Positions 27,080 through 34,607 of a stretch of 64,000 nucleotides of DNA are shown here, in pieces. Made by a program: the position numbers and the translations under genes. The DNA is from AP-15 sp963772965 (GTDB lineage: Bacteria > Pseudomonadota > Alphaproteobacteria > ATCC43930 > CGMCC-115725). The notes under the pieces were generated by a model. The model saw nothing but the letters and a program-made list of their open reading frames with translations, did not search any database and was not told where the DNA came from. How positions within the stretch are numbered: position 1 is the stretch's first letter; each line of letters begins with the position of its first letter. The DNA lies in assembly GCA_963772965.1 (NCBI GenBank), contig CAVYZU010000001.1, forward strand, positions 558,001 through 622,000. Direction: 5' to 3'.

Positions 27080-28135
27080 TCAACTTGAACGTTCGATTAG
27101 GCACGCGTCGCCGTAGGAGAAGAAGCGGTAGTGCTGGGCGATGGCGTGGGTATAGGCGGCTTTGACGCGATCGAGGCCAGCGAGGGCAGCGACCAGCATG
27201 AATAGGGTCGAGCGCGGCAGGTGGAAATTGGTCAGCAGCAGGTCGATTGCTCGGAAACGGTAGCCGGGCAGGATAAACAGCCGGGTTTCGCCGGAGAACG
27301 GGCGGATTTCGCCGGTTTCGGCAGCCGCTGACTCGAGCAGGCGCAGACTGGTTGTGCCGAGCGCCACGATGCGGCCACCGGCATGGCGCGTCGCGGCGAT
27401 GCGATCCGCGGTCGCAGCCGACAACTCGCCCCATTCGGCGTGCATGCGATGCTGGTAAGGGTCGTCGGTCTTGACCGGCAAAAAGGTGCCGGGGCCGACA
27501 TGCAAGGTCAGCGTGGCGAGGCCGATGCCGCGGGCTACCAAGGCCATGATCAACGCCGGCGTGAAATGGAGGCCGGCGGTCGGTGCTGCGACCGCTCCCT
27601 CGGCGCGGGCGAACATCGTCTGGTAATCGGCATGGTCGCGCGGGTCGCCGCCTGACGGCCGCTTGATGTAGGGCGGCAACGGCATTGCGCCGTAATGCGC
27701 GAGGGCCGAGCGAAACGCCTCCCCCGCCACATCGAAACGCAAGGTGATGTCGCCCTCGGGGTGTTTTGCCGTGACCGTCGCGGCGAAATCCGATGCGAAA
27801 TCGAGGCGGTCGCCGGGACGCAACCGGCGGGCGCCCTTGGCAAAAGCGCGCCACATTGCGCCGCCGCCCTCGCCGTGATGCCCGTCATCATGATGCAAAG
27901 TCACCTCGACAGTGGCCATGCCGCGCTTGCCGACGAGGCGAGCCGGAATGACTTTGGTGTCGTTGCACACCAACAGGTCGCCGGGCCGCAACAATTCCGG
28001 CAGATCGGCGATGTGCTTGTCGGCGAATGGCCCGGCGGCCGGTATGTGCAATAGGCGCGCCGCCTCGCGCGGCTCGCACGGATGCTCGGCGATCAATTCG
28101 CGGGGCAGCGGAAAATCGAAATCCTCGAGACGCAT
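27080..28135 (-). CDS. queA: S-adenosylmethionine:tRNA ribosyltransferase-isomerase
   Basis: Transfers and isomerises the ribose of SAM onto 7-aminomethyl-7-deazaguanine in tRNA to form epoxyqueuosine. Product of about 351 residues with DFDFPLPRELIAEHP at the start, LLVCNDTKVIPARL, PTAGLHFTP, LHVGPGTFLPV and the C-terminal LTNFHLPRSTLFMLVAALAG. I start at ATG 28135 because GAGGTG lies about 10 bases upstream; a GTG/ATG pair at 28147/28144 is also in frame. Its 3' end is duplicated at 25891-26128. Confidence 0.95.
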   Translation of the reverse strand: MRLEDFDFPLPRELIAEHPCEPREAARLLHIPAAGPFADKHIADLPELLRPGDLLVCNDTKVIPARLVGKRGMATVEVTLHHDDGHHGEGGGAMWRAFAKGARRLRPGDRLDFASDFAATVTAKHPEGDITLRFDVAGEAFRSALAHYGAMPLPPYIKRPSGGDPRDHADYQTMFARAEGAVAAPTAGLHFTPALIMALVARGIGLATLTLHVGPGTFLPVKTDDPYQHRMHAEWGELSAATADRIAATRHAGGRIVALGTTSLRLLESAAAETGEIRPFSGETRLFILPGYRFRAIDLLLTNFHLPRSTLFMLVAALAGLDRVKAAYTHAIAQHYRFFSYGDACLIERSS

Positions 28136-28265
28136 CGAAGCCATCACCTCAGATAACGGCTGCCGGTTTGGCGCGTCAATTCGCCGGGCATGATCCGCGC
28201 GGGTCGAGCTCCGGCAAATGCGTATGGGCTAATATACGTATTAAAAGTGTATATATGGAGGATAT

Positions 28266-28310
28266 TGACATGCATGTGGGGGCATAATTACCTGTCTCAC
28301 ATTCTGAGAC
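28266..28310. promoter_or_regulatory. cysI leader: TTGACA box and GTCTCA-N5-TGAGAC inverted repeat
   Basis: A TTGACA hexamer (28266-28271) and a perfect inverted repeat GTCTCA CATTC TGAGAC (28294-28310, extendable by a wobble and a C-G pair) lie 32-76 bases before the cysI start. The repeat could be an operator or RNA hairpin. GGAGGA at 28257-28262 sits 7 bases before ATG 28270, which opens a five-codon frame (MHVGA), a possible leader peptide. All roles are inference. Confidence 0.35.
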
Positions 28311-28341
28311 GGTATTTACCGCCTCGTCGTGCGAGGGCGAC

Positions 28342-30081
28342 ATGGCTCAGATCGAAACGATTTCCAAAGCCGAGGCGGTCAAGCAGCAAAGCCGGCATTT
28401 GCGCGGCCATATCGCCCGCGACCTCGCCGACACCGAGAGCCCGTTCGACCAAGAGGGGTATGCGCTCCTTAAATTTCACGGGATCTATCAGGGTTACGAC
28501 CGCGACAGCGCCACCGAATTGAAGCAGCGTGGCGAGAGCAAGGTGTGGCAGTTCATGGTCCGCGTCCGCATCCCCGGCGGGCGGCTGACCGCGGAGCAGT
28601 ATCTCAGCCTCGACACGATCGCCGGCAATTGGGCCGACGGGTCGCTGCGGATTACGACACGGCAAAGCATCCAATTTCACGGCGTCGTCAAATCGGGTCT
28701 GAAGGCCGCGATCGCCGAGGTCAACCAATCCCTGCTGACGACGTTGGCGGCGTGCGGCGACGTCGTCCGCACCGTGACGACCGTGCCGGCGCCGATCCGC
28801 GATCAGGTGCATGACCGGCTCGAAGCCGATGCTCGGCGACTCTCGACACATCTGTTGCCGCAGACTGGCGCTTATCACGAAATCTGGGTCGATGGCGAGA
28901 AATGGCAGGCTGAGCCTGATCCTGCGGATGCCGAACCCGCCGAAACACCGGACCCGCTCTATGGCGAGCGCTATCTGCCGCGCAAATTCAAGATCGGGCT
29001 CGCAATCCCCGAGGACAACACGATCGACGTGTTGACCAATGATCTGGCGATTGTGGCGTTGTGGGAGGGCGACCGGCTCGCCGGCTACGATTTCCTGCTC
29101 GGCGGCGGGCACGGCATGACCCACAACAACCCAAAGACCTATCCGCGGCTCGCCACCCCGGTCGCGTTTGTGGAGCCCGACGATCTGCTCGACGCCGCGT
29201 CGGCGGTCGTCAAATTGCACCGTGCTTGGGGCGACCGCGGCAATCGCCGCCACGCTCGGCTCAAATATGTGATTGCCGAGCACGGCGAGGATTGGGCGCG
29301 CGAGCGCCTGTCCGAGTATCTCGGCAAGAGCCTCGAACCCGCCCACCCATTGCCGCCGCTGGCGGTCCCGGAGCATTTGGGCTGGCACGAGCAGGGCGAC
29401 GGCAAATTGTATCTCGGCATCCCGGTGGCGAGCGGCCGCATTGCCGACAGCCCGGAAGGCGGGCGTTTGCGCACCGCATTGCGGGCGATCGTTGCCGAGT
29501 TCGGCGTCGATCCGATCCTGATGCCGAGCCAGGACATCATCTTGAGCGAAATCCGGCCCGAGCACCGCGATGCGATCGCCGCGATACTGCATGTCCATGA
29601 GGTGCGGCTGGCGGAGGATTTGTTGCCGGCCGAGCGCTGGGCGCTGGCGTGCCCGGCCTTGCCGACTTGCGGCCTGGCATTGACCGAAGCCGAGCGGGTG
29701 CGCGGCGATATCGTCTGCGACATCCAACAGCACCTCGCCGGTCACGGGCTGGCACAGGAGCGGCTCAGCATCCGAATCACCGGATGCCCCAATGGCTGCG
29801 CCCGGCCCTATACCGGCGATATCGGCATTGTCGGCCGCATCCCGGGCTATTATGCGCTGTTTGTCGGCGGCGATTTCGAAGGCACCCGGCTCAATACCGC
29901 CCTGGTCGACAAGGTCCCGTTGGCCGCAATCGGCAAGACGTTGGACCCGCTGTTCGCGCAATTTGCGGCGGAGCGGAAGGCTGGCGAGGGCTTTGGCAAT
30001 TTCTGTCACCGCATCGGCGTGCCGGCATTGCAGCAAGCGCTGAAGCGCGGTGACGAGGCCCGCCGTCATGCTGCCGATTAG
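28342..30081 (+). CDS. cysI: Nitrite/sulfite reductase, siroheme and 4Fe-4S (sulfite reductase hemoprotein)
   Basis: Reduces sulfite to sulfide in assimilation. The 579-residue product has two ferredoxin-like/SiR domains (WQFMVRVRIPGGRLT near residue 70; DGSLRITTRQSIQFHGVVK near 105) and the cluster cysteines CPALPTC (about residue 437) and TGCPNGCARP (about 481). Length fits CysI-type hemoproteins. The following gene makes siroheme, the cofactor, and overlaps it. Sulfite rather than nitrite is preferred from the length and the CysG-like partner. Confidence 0.9.
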   Translation: MAQIETISKAEAVKQQSRHLRGHIARDLADTESPFDQEGYALLKFHGIYQGYDRDSATELKQRGESKVWQFMVRVRIPGGRLTAEQYLSLDTIAGNWADGSLRITTRQSIQFHGVVKSGLKAAIAEVNQSLLTTLAACGDVVRTVTTVPAPIRDQVHDRLEADARRLSTHLLPQTGAYHEIWVDGEKWQAEPDPADAEPAETPDPLYGERYLPRKFKIGLAIPEDNTIDVLTNDLAIVALWEGDRLAGYDFLLGGGHGMTHNNPKTYPRLATPVAFVEPDDLLDAASAVVKLHRAWGDRGNRRHARLKYVIAEHGEDWARERLSEYLGKSLEPAHPLPPLAVPEHLGWHEQGDGKLYLGIPVASGRIADSPEGGRLRTALRAIVAEFGVDPILMPSQDIILSEIRPEHRDAIAAILHVHEVRLAEDLLPAERWALACPALPTCGLALTEAERVRGDIVCDIQQHLAGHGLAQERLSIRITGCPNGCARPYTGDIGIVGRIPGYYALFVGGDFEGTRLNTALVDKVPLAAIGKTLDPLFAQFAAERKAGEGFGNFCHRIGVPALQQALKRGDEARRHAAD

Positions 30082-30676
30082 CGTCGATCTCGCGCAGACC
30101 CGCGTCGTATTGGTCGGCGAGGGTGCGGCGGCGTGCCGCCGGCTGAAACTACTCGACGAGGCGGGCGCCGAAAGGCTCGACGTTTTTGCTCCTGAGCCGG
30201 CAGCGGAGTTGGCCGAGGCAGCGGGCGCCCGATTGCGCCGGCGCCTGCCATTGCCGAGCGAGATCGCCGGCGCGCAATTGGTGTTTGTCGCCGGGGCCGG
30301 CGAGACCACCGCGCGCGAAATCCGGCGTGTCGCGAAAGCGGCCGGGGTCTTGATCAATGTCGAGGATGACCGGCCGAAGAGCGACTTTCACTCGGCGGCG
30401 GTTATCCGGCGCGGCGATCTGACCGTCGCGATCTCGACCAACGGCAGGAGCCCTGGCCTGGCAGGGCTGATGCGGCGGGTACTGGAATGCCGGATCGGCC
30501 CCGAATGGGAGTTACGGCTCGACGAGATCGCTTGCTTGCGCCGGGCTTGGCGTAACGCCGGCGATGATCCGGCAACAGTCGGCCGCCGCACTCGCGAATG
30601 GGCCACGGGCCAGGGCTGGTTCGGCCCAGTGGCCTCCAACCCAGCTTCACAGGCAAGCTCCCGACCGGTAGGTTGA
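30068..30676 (+). CDS. Precorrin-2 dehydrogenase / sirohydrochlorin ferrochelatase-like protein (CysG N-terminal type)
   Basis: Oxidises precorrin-2 and inserts iron to give siroheme. The 202-residue product has a Rossmann start (TRVVLVGEGAAACRRLKLL), NVEDDRPKSDFHSAAVIRRG and AISTNGRSPGLAGLMRRVLE, matching the N-terminal domain of CysG; the methyltransferase domain is absent. I use ATG 30068, which overlaps cysI by 14 bases; GTG 30050 is possible. The usual GGGxVAxRK motif is altered to GEGAAACRRLK. Confidence 0.87.
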   Translation: MLPISVDLAQTRVVLVGEGAAACRRLKLLDEAGAERLDVFAPEPAAELAEAAGARLRRRLPLPSEIAGAQLVFVAGAGETTAREIRRVAKAAGVLINVEDDRPKSDFHSAAVIRRGDLTVAISTNGRSPGLAGLMRRVLECRIGPEWELRLDEIACLRRAWRNAGDDPATVGRRTREWATGQGWFGPVASNPASQASSRPVG

Positions 30677-30706
30677 CCCCATCGGGGTCTTTCGGGAGAT
30701 AAGTCA

Positions 30707-31567
30707 ATGACAGTTATCGCGATTATCGCTCAGGGCATGATGGGGGCCGGCGTCGGCCGGCGGCTGCACGAGACCGGGGCCGAGGTGCGCACCTTATTGT
30801 CGGGGCGAAGCGCCAAGAGTGCTGAGCGCGCCAAGGCCGCCGGCATGAACCCCGCCGCCGACGAGCATGCGCTGTTGTCGGGGGCTGATTTCTTTTTGTC
30901 GATCCTGCCGCCGGGGGATGCCCAGGCGCTGGCGCAGCGCCTGACGCCGGCATTAAAGGCGCTCGACCAAAAGCCGGTCTATGTCGATTGCAACGCGGTC
31001 AGCCCGCAGAGCGCAATCCGCATCGGCGAGATCGTCGCCCCCACCGGCGCCGATTTTGTGGATGGCGGAATTATCGGCGGGCCGCCGCGGCCGGGCTATA
31101 GCCCGACGATCTACGCCTCGGGGCCAAAAGCGGGGCAGACTGCGGTGTTGCGCGATTGGGGGATCGATTGGCGCGTAATCGACGGGCCGATTGGCGCGGC
31201 GTCGGCATTAAAGATGTCCTATGCCGGGATTACCAAAGGTTCGACCGCGATCGCCTCGGCGATGCTGCTGGGTGCGGCGCGTTTTGGCTGCGAAGAGGCG
31301 CTGATCGCCGAATTGACCGAGAGCCAGCCCGAGATGCTGGCGCGGTTTCGCCAAGGCATCCCGCGGATGTACGACAAGGCCTATCGCTGGGTCGCCGAGA
31401 TGCAGGAGATCTCGGACTTTCTCGAGCAGAACCCGCCCTCGCGCGACATTTACGCCGGGGTCGCCCGCCTCTACGAATATTTGGCGAAGGCCTACGACGA
31501 GAAGCAACCCGGCCCCGACAACGCAGTCAAGACATTGGACCGTGTCTTGGGTGGCGCGAAGGGCTAA
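30707..31567 (+). CDS. NAD(P)-dependent oxidoreductase, 6-phosphogluconate/beta-hydroxyacid dehydrogenase-like with DUF1932 domain
   Basis: The 286-residue product has an N-terminal Rossmann domain (IAIIAQGMMGAGVGRRLHETG, residues 4-24), a FVDGGIIGGPPRPGY segment near 116 and a C-terminal all-helical domain (LKMSYAGITKGSTAIASAM) of the DUF1932 type. The lysine of the family motif is seen in LKMSYAGITKG. The first segment has AQGMMG in place of the usual GxGxMG. First gene of the catabolic-looking island. Substrate unknown. Confidence 0.8.
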   Translation: MTVIAIIAQGMMGAGVGRRLHETGAEVRTLLSGRSAKSAERAKAAGMNPAADEHALLSGADFFLSILPPGDAQALAQRLTPALKALDQKPVYVDCNAVSPQSAIRIGEIVAPTGADFVDGGIIGGPPRPGYSPTIYASGPKAGQTAVLRDWGIDWRVIDGPIGAASALKMSYAGITKGSTAIASAMLLGAARFGCEEALIAELTESQPEMLARFRQGIPRMYDKAYRWVAEMQEISDFLEQNPPSRDIYAGVARLYEYLAKAYDEKQPGPDNAVKTLDRVLGGAKG

Positions 31568-31586
31568 CAACGGCAAAAGCTTGACA

Positions 31587-31668
31587 GTCATTGCGAGCAA
31601 CGCGAAGCAATTCCGGCGTCGCGTTGTGTACCGCTGGATTGCTTCGTCGCTACGCTTCTCGCAATGAC
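31587..31668. repeat. 82-bp palindromic repeat, GTCATTGCGAG family, copy 1
   Basis: Begins GTCATTGCGAGCAACGCGAA and ends with its near reverse complement (CTTCTCGCAATGAC). Nearly identical in length and sequence to copy 2 at 32577-32658, in the same orientation. The two flank the amidohydrolase gene. A TGGTGGG...CCCACCCTAC inverted sequence follows at 31686-31722. Confidence 0.85.
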
Positions 31669-31730
31669 CACGTCTTGACGTGGTTTGGTGGGCCTCGTTG
31701 CACTCAGCCCACCCTACAGTATCGAAGCGC

Positions 31731-32549
31731 CTATCCCTGGAGGTTCCAGCCGAGCCAGTTGCAGACCGCTCGGCCCATGACGAGTTCGAGATCGCGGCCC
31801 TTCAAAAACGGCATCTCCTCGGTAAACATTGTCACGCACTCTTTCCACGAGCACGGCATGCGGGTGATGTCAGTGCCCCAGAAGGTTCGATCCGGCCCAA
31901 AGGCCTCGACGATCTGTTGGGTGTATTTGTGGATGTTGCGATAGGGATAGGACTGCGACGAGTTGCCCGGCGCGCCGGTCGCCTTGACCGCGACATTGGG
32001 ATACTTGGCGAGCGCCAATAACGCCGGCTGGTTGCCGTGCGCAGCGTCGTCCTTGCCGTCGCGAACCCGGGCGTAATGGTCGAGGATCAGCTTGAGACCG
32101 GGATGGCGCTCAGCGATCTGCCCGACCTGCGGCAGATAGTTCGACGCCATCAGCGCGATCGGGATCCCAGCCTTTTCGGCCGCCGGCCACAGCCAGTCCA
32201 TCGTGCCGTCGGTCATCCAATTGGCTTGGTGCGGCTGGGTGAAGGCATAGCGCAGCCCGAGCATGCCCGGCCGCTGCTTCCAGGTGTCGATCAGCGACCG
32301 GCTTTCCGGCTTATCGATCGGGAAATTGCCGAGAATGCCAAAGCGGTTCGGGTATTTAGCCGCCGCCTCTTCGGAGATCTTGCCCGAATTCGGGTCCCAG
32401 CCGGGCGGATGCAGCAGGCAGGCATTGACGCCGGCCGCGTCCATGTCCCGGATGCATTCCTCGGCGGTATAAGAATTGACTTGGCGGTGCGAGGGGTTGG
32501 TCGGCGGCCCCGCGGACCAGATGTGAACCTGTGCGTCGACAATCAGCAT
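31731..32549 (-). CDS. Amidohydrolase family protein (amidohydrolase 2 type)
   Basis: Metal-dependent TIM-barrel hydrolase or decarboxylase family. The 272-residue product starts MLIVDAQVHIWSAGPP (strand 1, with one histidine where HxH is typical) and has RYAFTQPHQANW, LILDHYARVRDGKDDA (histidine 178 region) and FWGTDITRMPCSW with the catalytic aspartate near residue 228. This group includes ACMSD-like decarboxylases and lactonases of aromatic and sugar catabolism. It stands alone on its strand between two copies of an 82-bp repeat. Confidence 0.82.
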   Translation of the reverse strand: MLIVDAQVHIWSAGPPTNPSHRQVNSYTAEECIRDMDAAGVNACLLHPPGWDPNSGKISEEAAAKYPNRFGILGNFPIDKPESRSLIDTWKQRPGMLGLRYAFTQPHQANWMTDGTMDWLWPAAEKAGIPIALMASNYLPQVGQIAERHPGLKLILDHYARVRDGKDDAAHGNQPALLALAKYPNVAVKATGAPGNSSQSYPYRNIHKYTQQIVEAFGPDRTFWGTDITRMPCSWKECVTMFTEEMPFLKGRDLELVMGRAVCNWLGWNLQG

Positions 32550-32576
32550 GGGTGGTTACTCCTCTATAGTTCGGAC

Positions 32577-32658
32577 GTCATTGCGAGCAACGCGAAGCAA
32601 TCCCTGAGTCGCCTTGTGAACTGCTGGATTGCTTCGTCGCTGCGCTTCTCGCAATGAC
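32577..32658. repeat. 82-bp palindromic repeat, GTCATTGCGAG family, copy 2
   Basis: Same orientation and exactly the same length as the copy at 31587-31668; differences are limited to a few central positions. It consists of a left arm GTCATTGCGAGCAACGCGAA and a right arm ending TTCTCGCAATGAC, so the transcript could fold into one long hairpin. Confidence 0.85.
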
Positions 32659-32679
32659 AGTGTTAAGATGGACGGGCCG

Positions 32680-33138
32680 TCAGAGCGGGTTTGGGCCGAC
32701 GACTTCCCAGTGGTGGCGCTCGAACAGCCGTTTATGTTCTTCGTCATTGGCCGGGCGGCGCTCTGAGAGTGCCTCAATCAGGCCGCCCGCGGCGGCTGGG
32801 GTGTACAGAAACAGCACGCGGCCGGTCTCGCTGCCGGTGTTCTTCCAGGCGTGCGGCACGTCGCGCGGCATGAAGGCGCAGGTGCCGGGTCCGCCGCTGG
32901 TGACGTCATCGCCGATCTTGAACGTGAACTCGCCGGCGAGCACCCAGGCGACCTCGTCGCTGTCATGGTGCAGATGGAAAAGGCTCGCGGTGCCGGGCGG
33001 CAGGGTCTCCTCGAACATCATGATGCTCTCGCCGGTCTCGCCACCGAGAAGTTTCATTGCGAAGGAGCGGCCCGGTGTCGGACTGTCGAAACGCTTTCCG
33101 CCGCCCGAGGGTACAACAAAGCCTTTCGCTGCGGTCAT
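32680..33138 (-). CDS. Cupin-domain protein
   Basis: A 152-residue single-domain cupin. Motif 1 is HLHHDSDEVAWVLAGEF (about residues 55-71) with the metal-binding His-x-His and Glu, and motif 2 is PRDVPHAWKNTG (about 90-101). MMFEETLPPGTASLF precedes motif 1. Such proteins can be small dioxygenases, isomerases or stability factors; no substrate is indicated. Same strand as the downstream amidohydrolase and upstream CMD genes. Confidence 0.8.
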   Translation of the reverse strand: MTAAKGFVVPSGGGKRFDSPTPGRSFAMKLLGGETGESIMMFEETLPPGTASLFHLHHDSDEVAWVLAGEFTFKIGDDVTSGGPGTCAFMPRDVPHAWKNTGSETGRVLFLYTPAAAGGLIEALSERRPANDEEHKRLFERHHWEVVGPNPL

Positions 33139-33178
33139 GTGCGCTGTCCTTGTTGGCGTCGTTCACCGAACCAGTCTT

Positions 33179-33253
33179 GGTAGGGTGGGTTAAGCGCAGC
33201 GCAACCCACCGTCGGGGAAAAGGTGGTGGGTTTCGCGACACTCAACCCACTTA
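33179..33253. repeat. GGTGGGTT...AACCCACC intergenic palindrome
   Basis: GGTGGGTTAAGCGCAGCGCA continues to AACCCACC (33184-33211), then GGTGGTGGGTTTCGC and CTCAACCCAC follow (33222-33251). Two arms can pair in several ways. A related pair of words is at 31686-31722. Widespread bacterial repeats of this look exist; no gene is supported here. Confidence 0.55.
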
Positions 33254-33267
33254 CGTTTCGCCGGATG

Positions 33268-33828
33268 CTAGCGTTGCATTCCTTGCGCGCCGGCCGGAAC
33301 GTCGTAAAAGGCGAGCGTCATCGACACGCTGGTGTAATAGCCCATCAGGCAGATCACGTCGGTGATGCCGACATGGCCGAGAGCTTTCACCGCCCGGTCG
33401 TAGAGACCTTTGGCGACCCAGCGGGAATTCGACAGGCAGATCGCCATCTCGTAGACGATCTGCTCGCGCTCGTCCGAGAACGAGGTCGGCAGGCCCGACA
33501 GCATCGCCTCGACCTTGTCGGCCGGCAGCCCGACTTCCTTGCCGCGCCGCTCATGGGCGTTGGTCGGATAGGCTGAGTGCCACTTGCTGTTGATGATGAT
33601 GACGGCGATCTCGCGCTCGCGCTCAGTCAGCGAATAATGGCCGGGGTGAAAATGGGCGCCGACCGGTCCGGAGGCCTTCGCCAGTTTCGGGTTGTGCACC
33701 CAGATCTTGCTCGGGCCGCCGACCTGGCCGCGGGTCTCGATCAGCGAGCGATAGCCTTCCTGTTGCTCCCTCGTCATCTGGTCATAGGGAATTTCGGCAT
33801 AGCGGCCAAAGGTCGGAGTCTCGGGCAT
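33268..33828 (-). CDS. Carboxymuconolactone decarboxylase (CMD) family protein, paralogue A
   Basis: The 186-residue product belongs to the AhpD/CMD all-helical fold: SLTEREREIAVIIINSKWHS is the characteristic helix, followed by AYPTNAHERRGKEVGLP. The CxxC redox pair of AhpD-type members is absent (SAYPTNAH), while the histidine remains, so a peroxidase role is unlikely. It is a close tandem paralogue of the next gene upstream (same MPETPTFGRYAEIPYDQMT start). The extradiol-like protein and an aldolase nearby suggest ring-cleavage chemistry. Confidence 0.85.
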   Translation of the reverse strand: MPETPTFGRYAEIPYDQMTREQQEGYRSLIETRGQVGGPSKIWVHNPKLAKASGPVGAHFHPGHYSLTEREREIAVIIINSKWHSAYPTNAHERRGKEVGLPADKVEAMLSGLPTSFSDEREQIVYEMAICLSNSRWVAKGLYDRAVKALGHVGITDVICLMGYYTSVSMTLAFYDVPAGAQGMQR

Positions 33829-33857
33829 CTCGTTTCTTCCCCTGGATAATTGCAGTT

Positions 33858-34415
33858 TTAACGCGCCAGCCCTTCGGCGCCGGCCGGGACGTCGTAAAAC
33901 GCCAATGTCATCGATACGCTGCTATAGAAGCCCATCAGGCAAATGACGTCGGTGATGCCCTCATGGCCGAGCGCCTCGACCGCGCGGTCGAACAGCCCCT
34001 TCGACACCCAACGCAATTCCGTCAGGCACTTCGCCATTTCGTAGATGACCTGCTCGCGCTCGTCGTCGAACGAGGTCGGCAGGCCGGAAAGCATCGCCTC
34101 GACCTTGTCGTCCGGCAACCCGGCGGCCTTGCCGGCCCGCTCATGCGCGTTGGTCGGGTAGGCCGAATGAAATTTGCTGTTGACGATGATAACGGCGATC
34201 TCGCGCTCACGCTCGCTGAGCGAATAGCCGGTGCGGAAATAGGCGCCCAACGGCCCCATCACCTTCACCAGCTTGGGGTTGTGGACATAGATCTTGTTTG
34301 GGCCCGGCAGGCGCCCGCGGGCCTCGAGCAGCGAGCGATACCCCTCCTGCTGCTCCGGCGTCATCTGGTCGTAGGGAATCTCGGCGTAGCGGCCAAAGGT
34401 CGGCGTCTCGGGCAT
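33858..34415 (-). CDS. Carboxymuconolactone decarboxylase (CMD) family protein, paralogue B
   Basis: A 185-residue tandem paralogue of the neighbouring gene, with the same start peptide and the same core (SLSEREREIAVIIVNSKFHSAYPTNAHERAGKAAGLP, shown here in part only as SLSEREREIAVIIVNSKF). The CxxC pair is also absent. I choose ATG 34415: GGGGAAGGAA precedes it, and the paralogue starts with the same peptide. The open frame extends to 34571 but that part has no counterpart. Confidence 0.85.
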   Translation of the reverse strand: MPETPTFGRYAEIPYDQMTPEQQEGYRSLLEARGRLPGPNKIYVHNPKLVKVMGPLGAYFRTGYSLSEREREIAVIIVNSKFHSAYPTNAHERAGKAAGLPDDKVEAMLSGLPTSFDDEREQVIYEMAKCLTELRWVSKGLFDRAVEALGHEGITDVICLMGFYSSVSMTLAFYDVPAGAEGLAR

Positions 34416-34607
34416 TTCGGTTTCCTTCCCCTGAGTTAATTCGGACCTATCCTGCAACAGCCGCACGGCCCTGTCGACCCGCTCGGGCAACGGCCGAAGG
34501 CGGCCGGGCGAAACACGCGCGACACGGGCACGCAGAGGCGCCGCAGAGCGACGCCGATCAAGACGCCGCACTTGATGCGGTCCGGCTGAGTGCCTTAACG
34601 CTTCGAT

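Noticed and set aside
28297..30357. 686-codon open frame on the minus strand across cysI
   Set aside because: It is the antisense shadow of cysI, which has clear siroheme and cluster motifs. The antisense product has no recognisable domain.
34416..34571. N-terminal extension of CMD paralogue B
   Set aside because: Arg-rich and without counterpart in paralogue A; ATG 34415 has a strong ribosome site.
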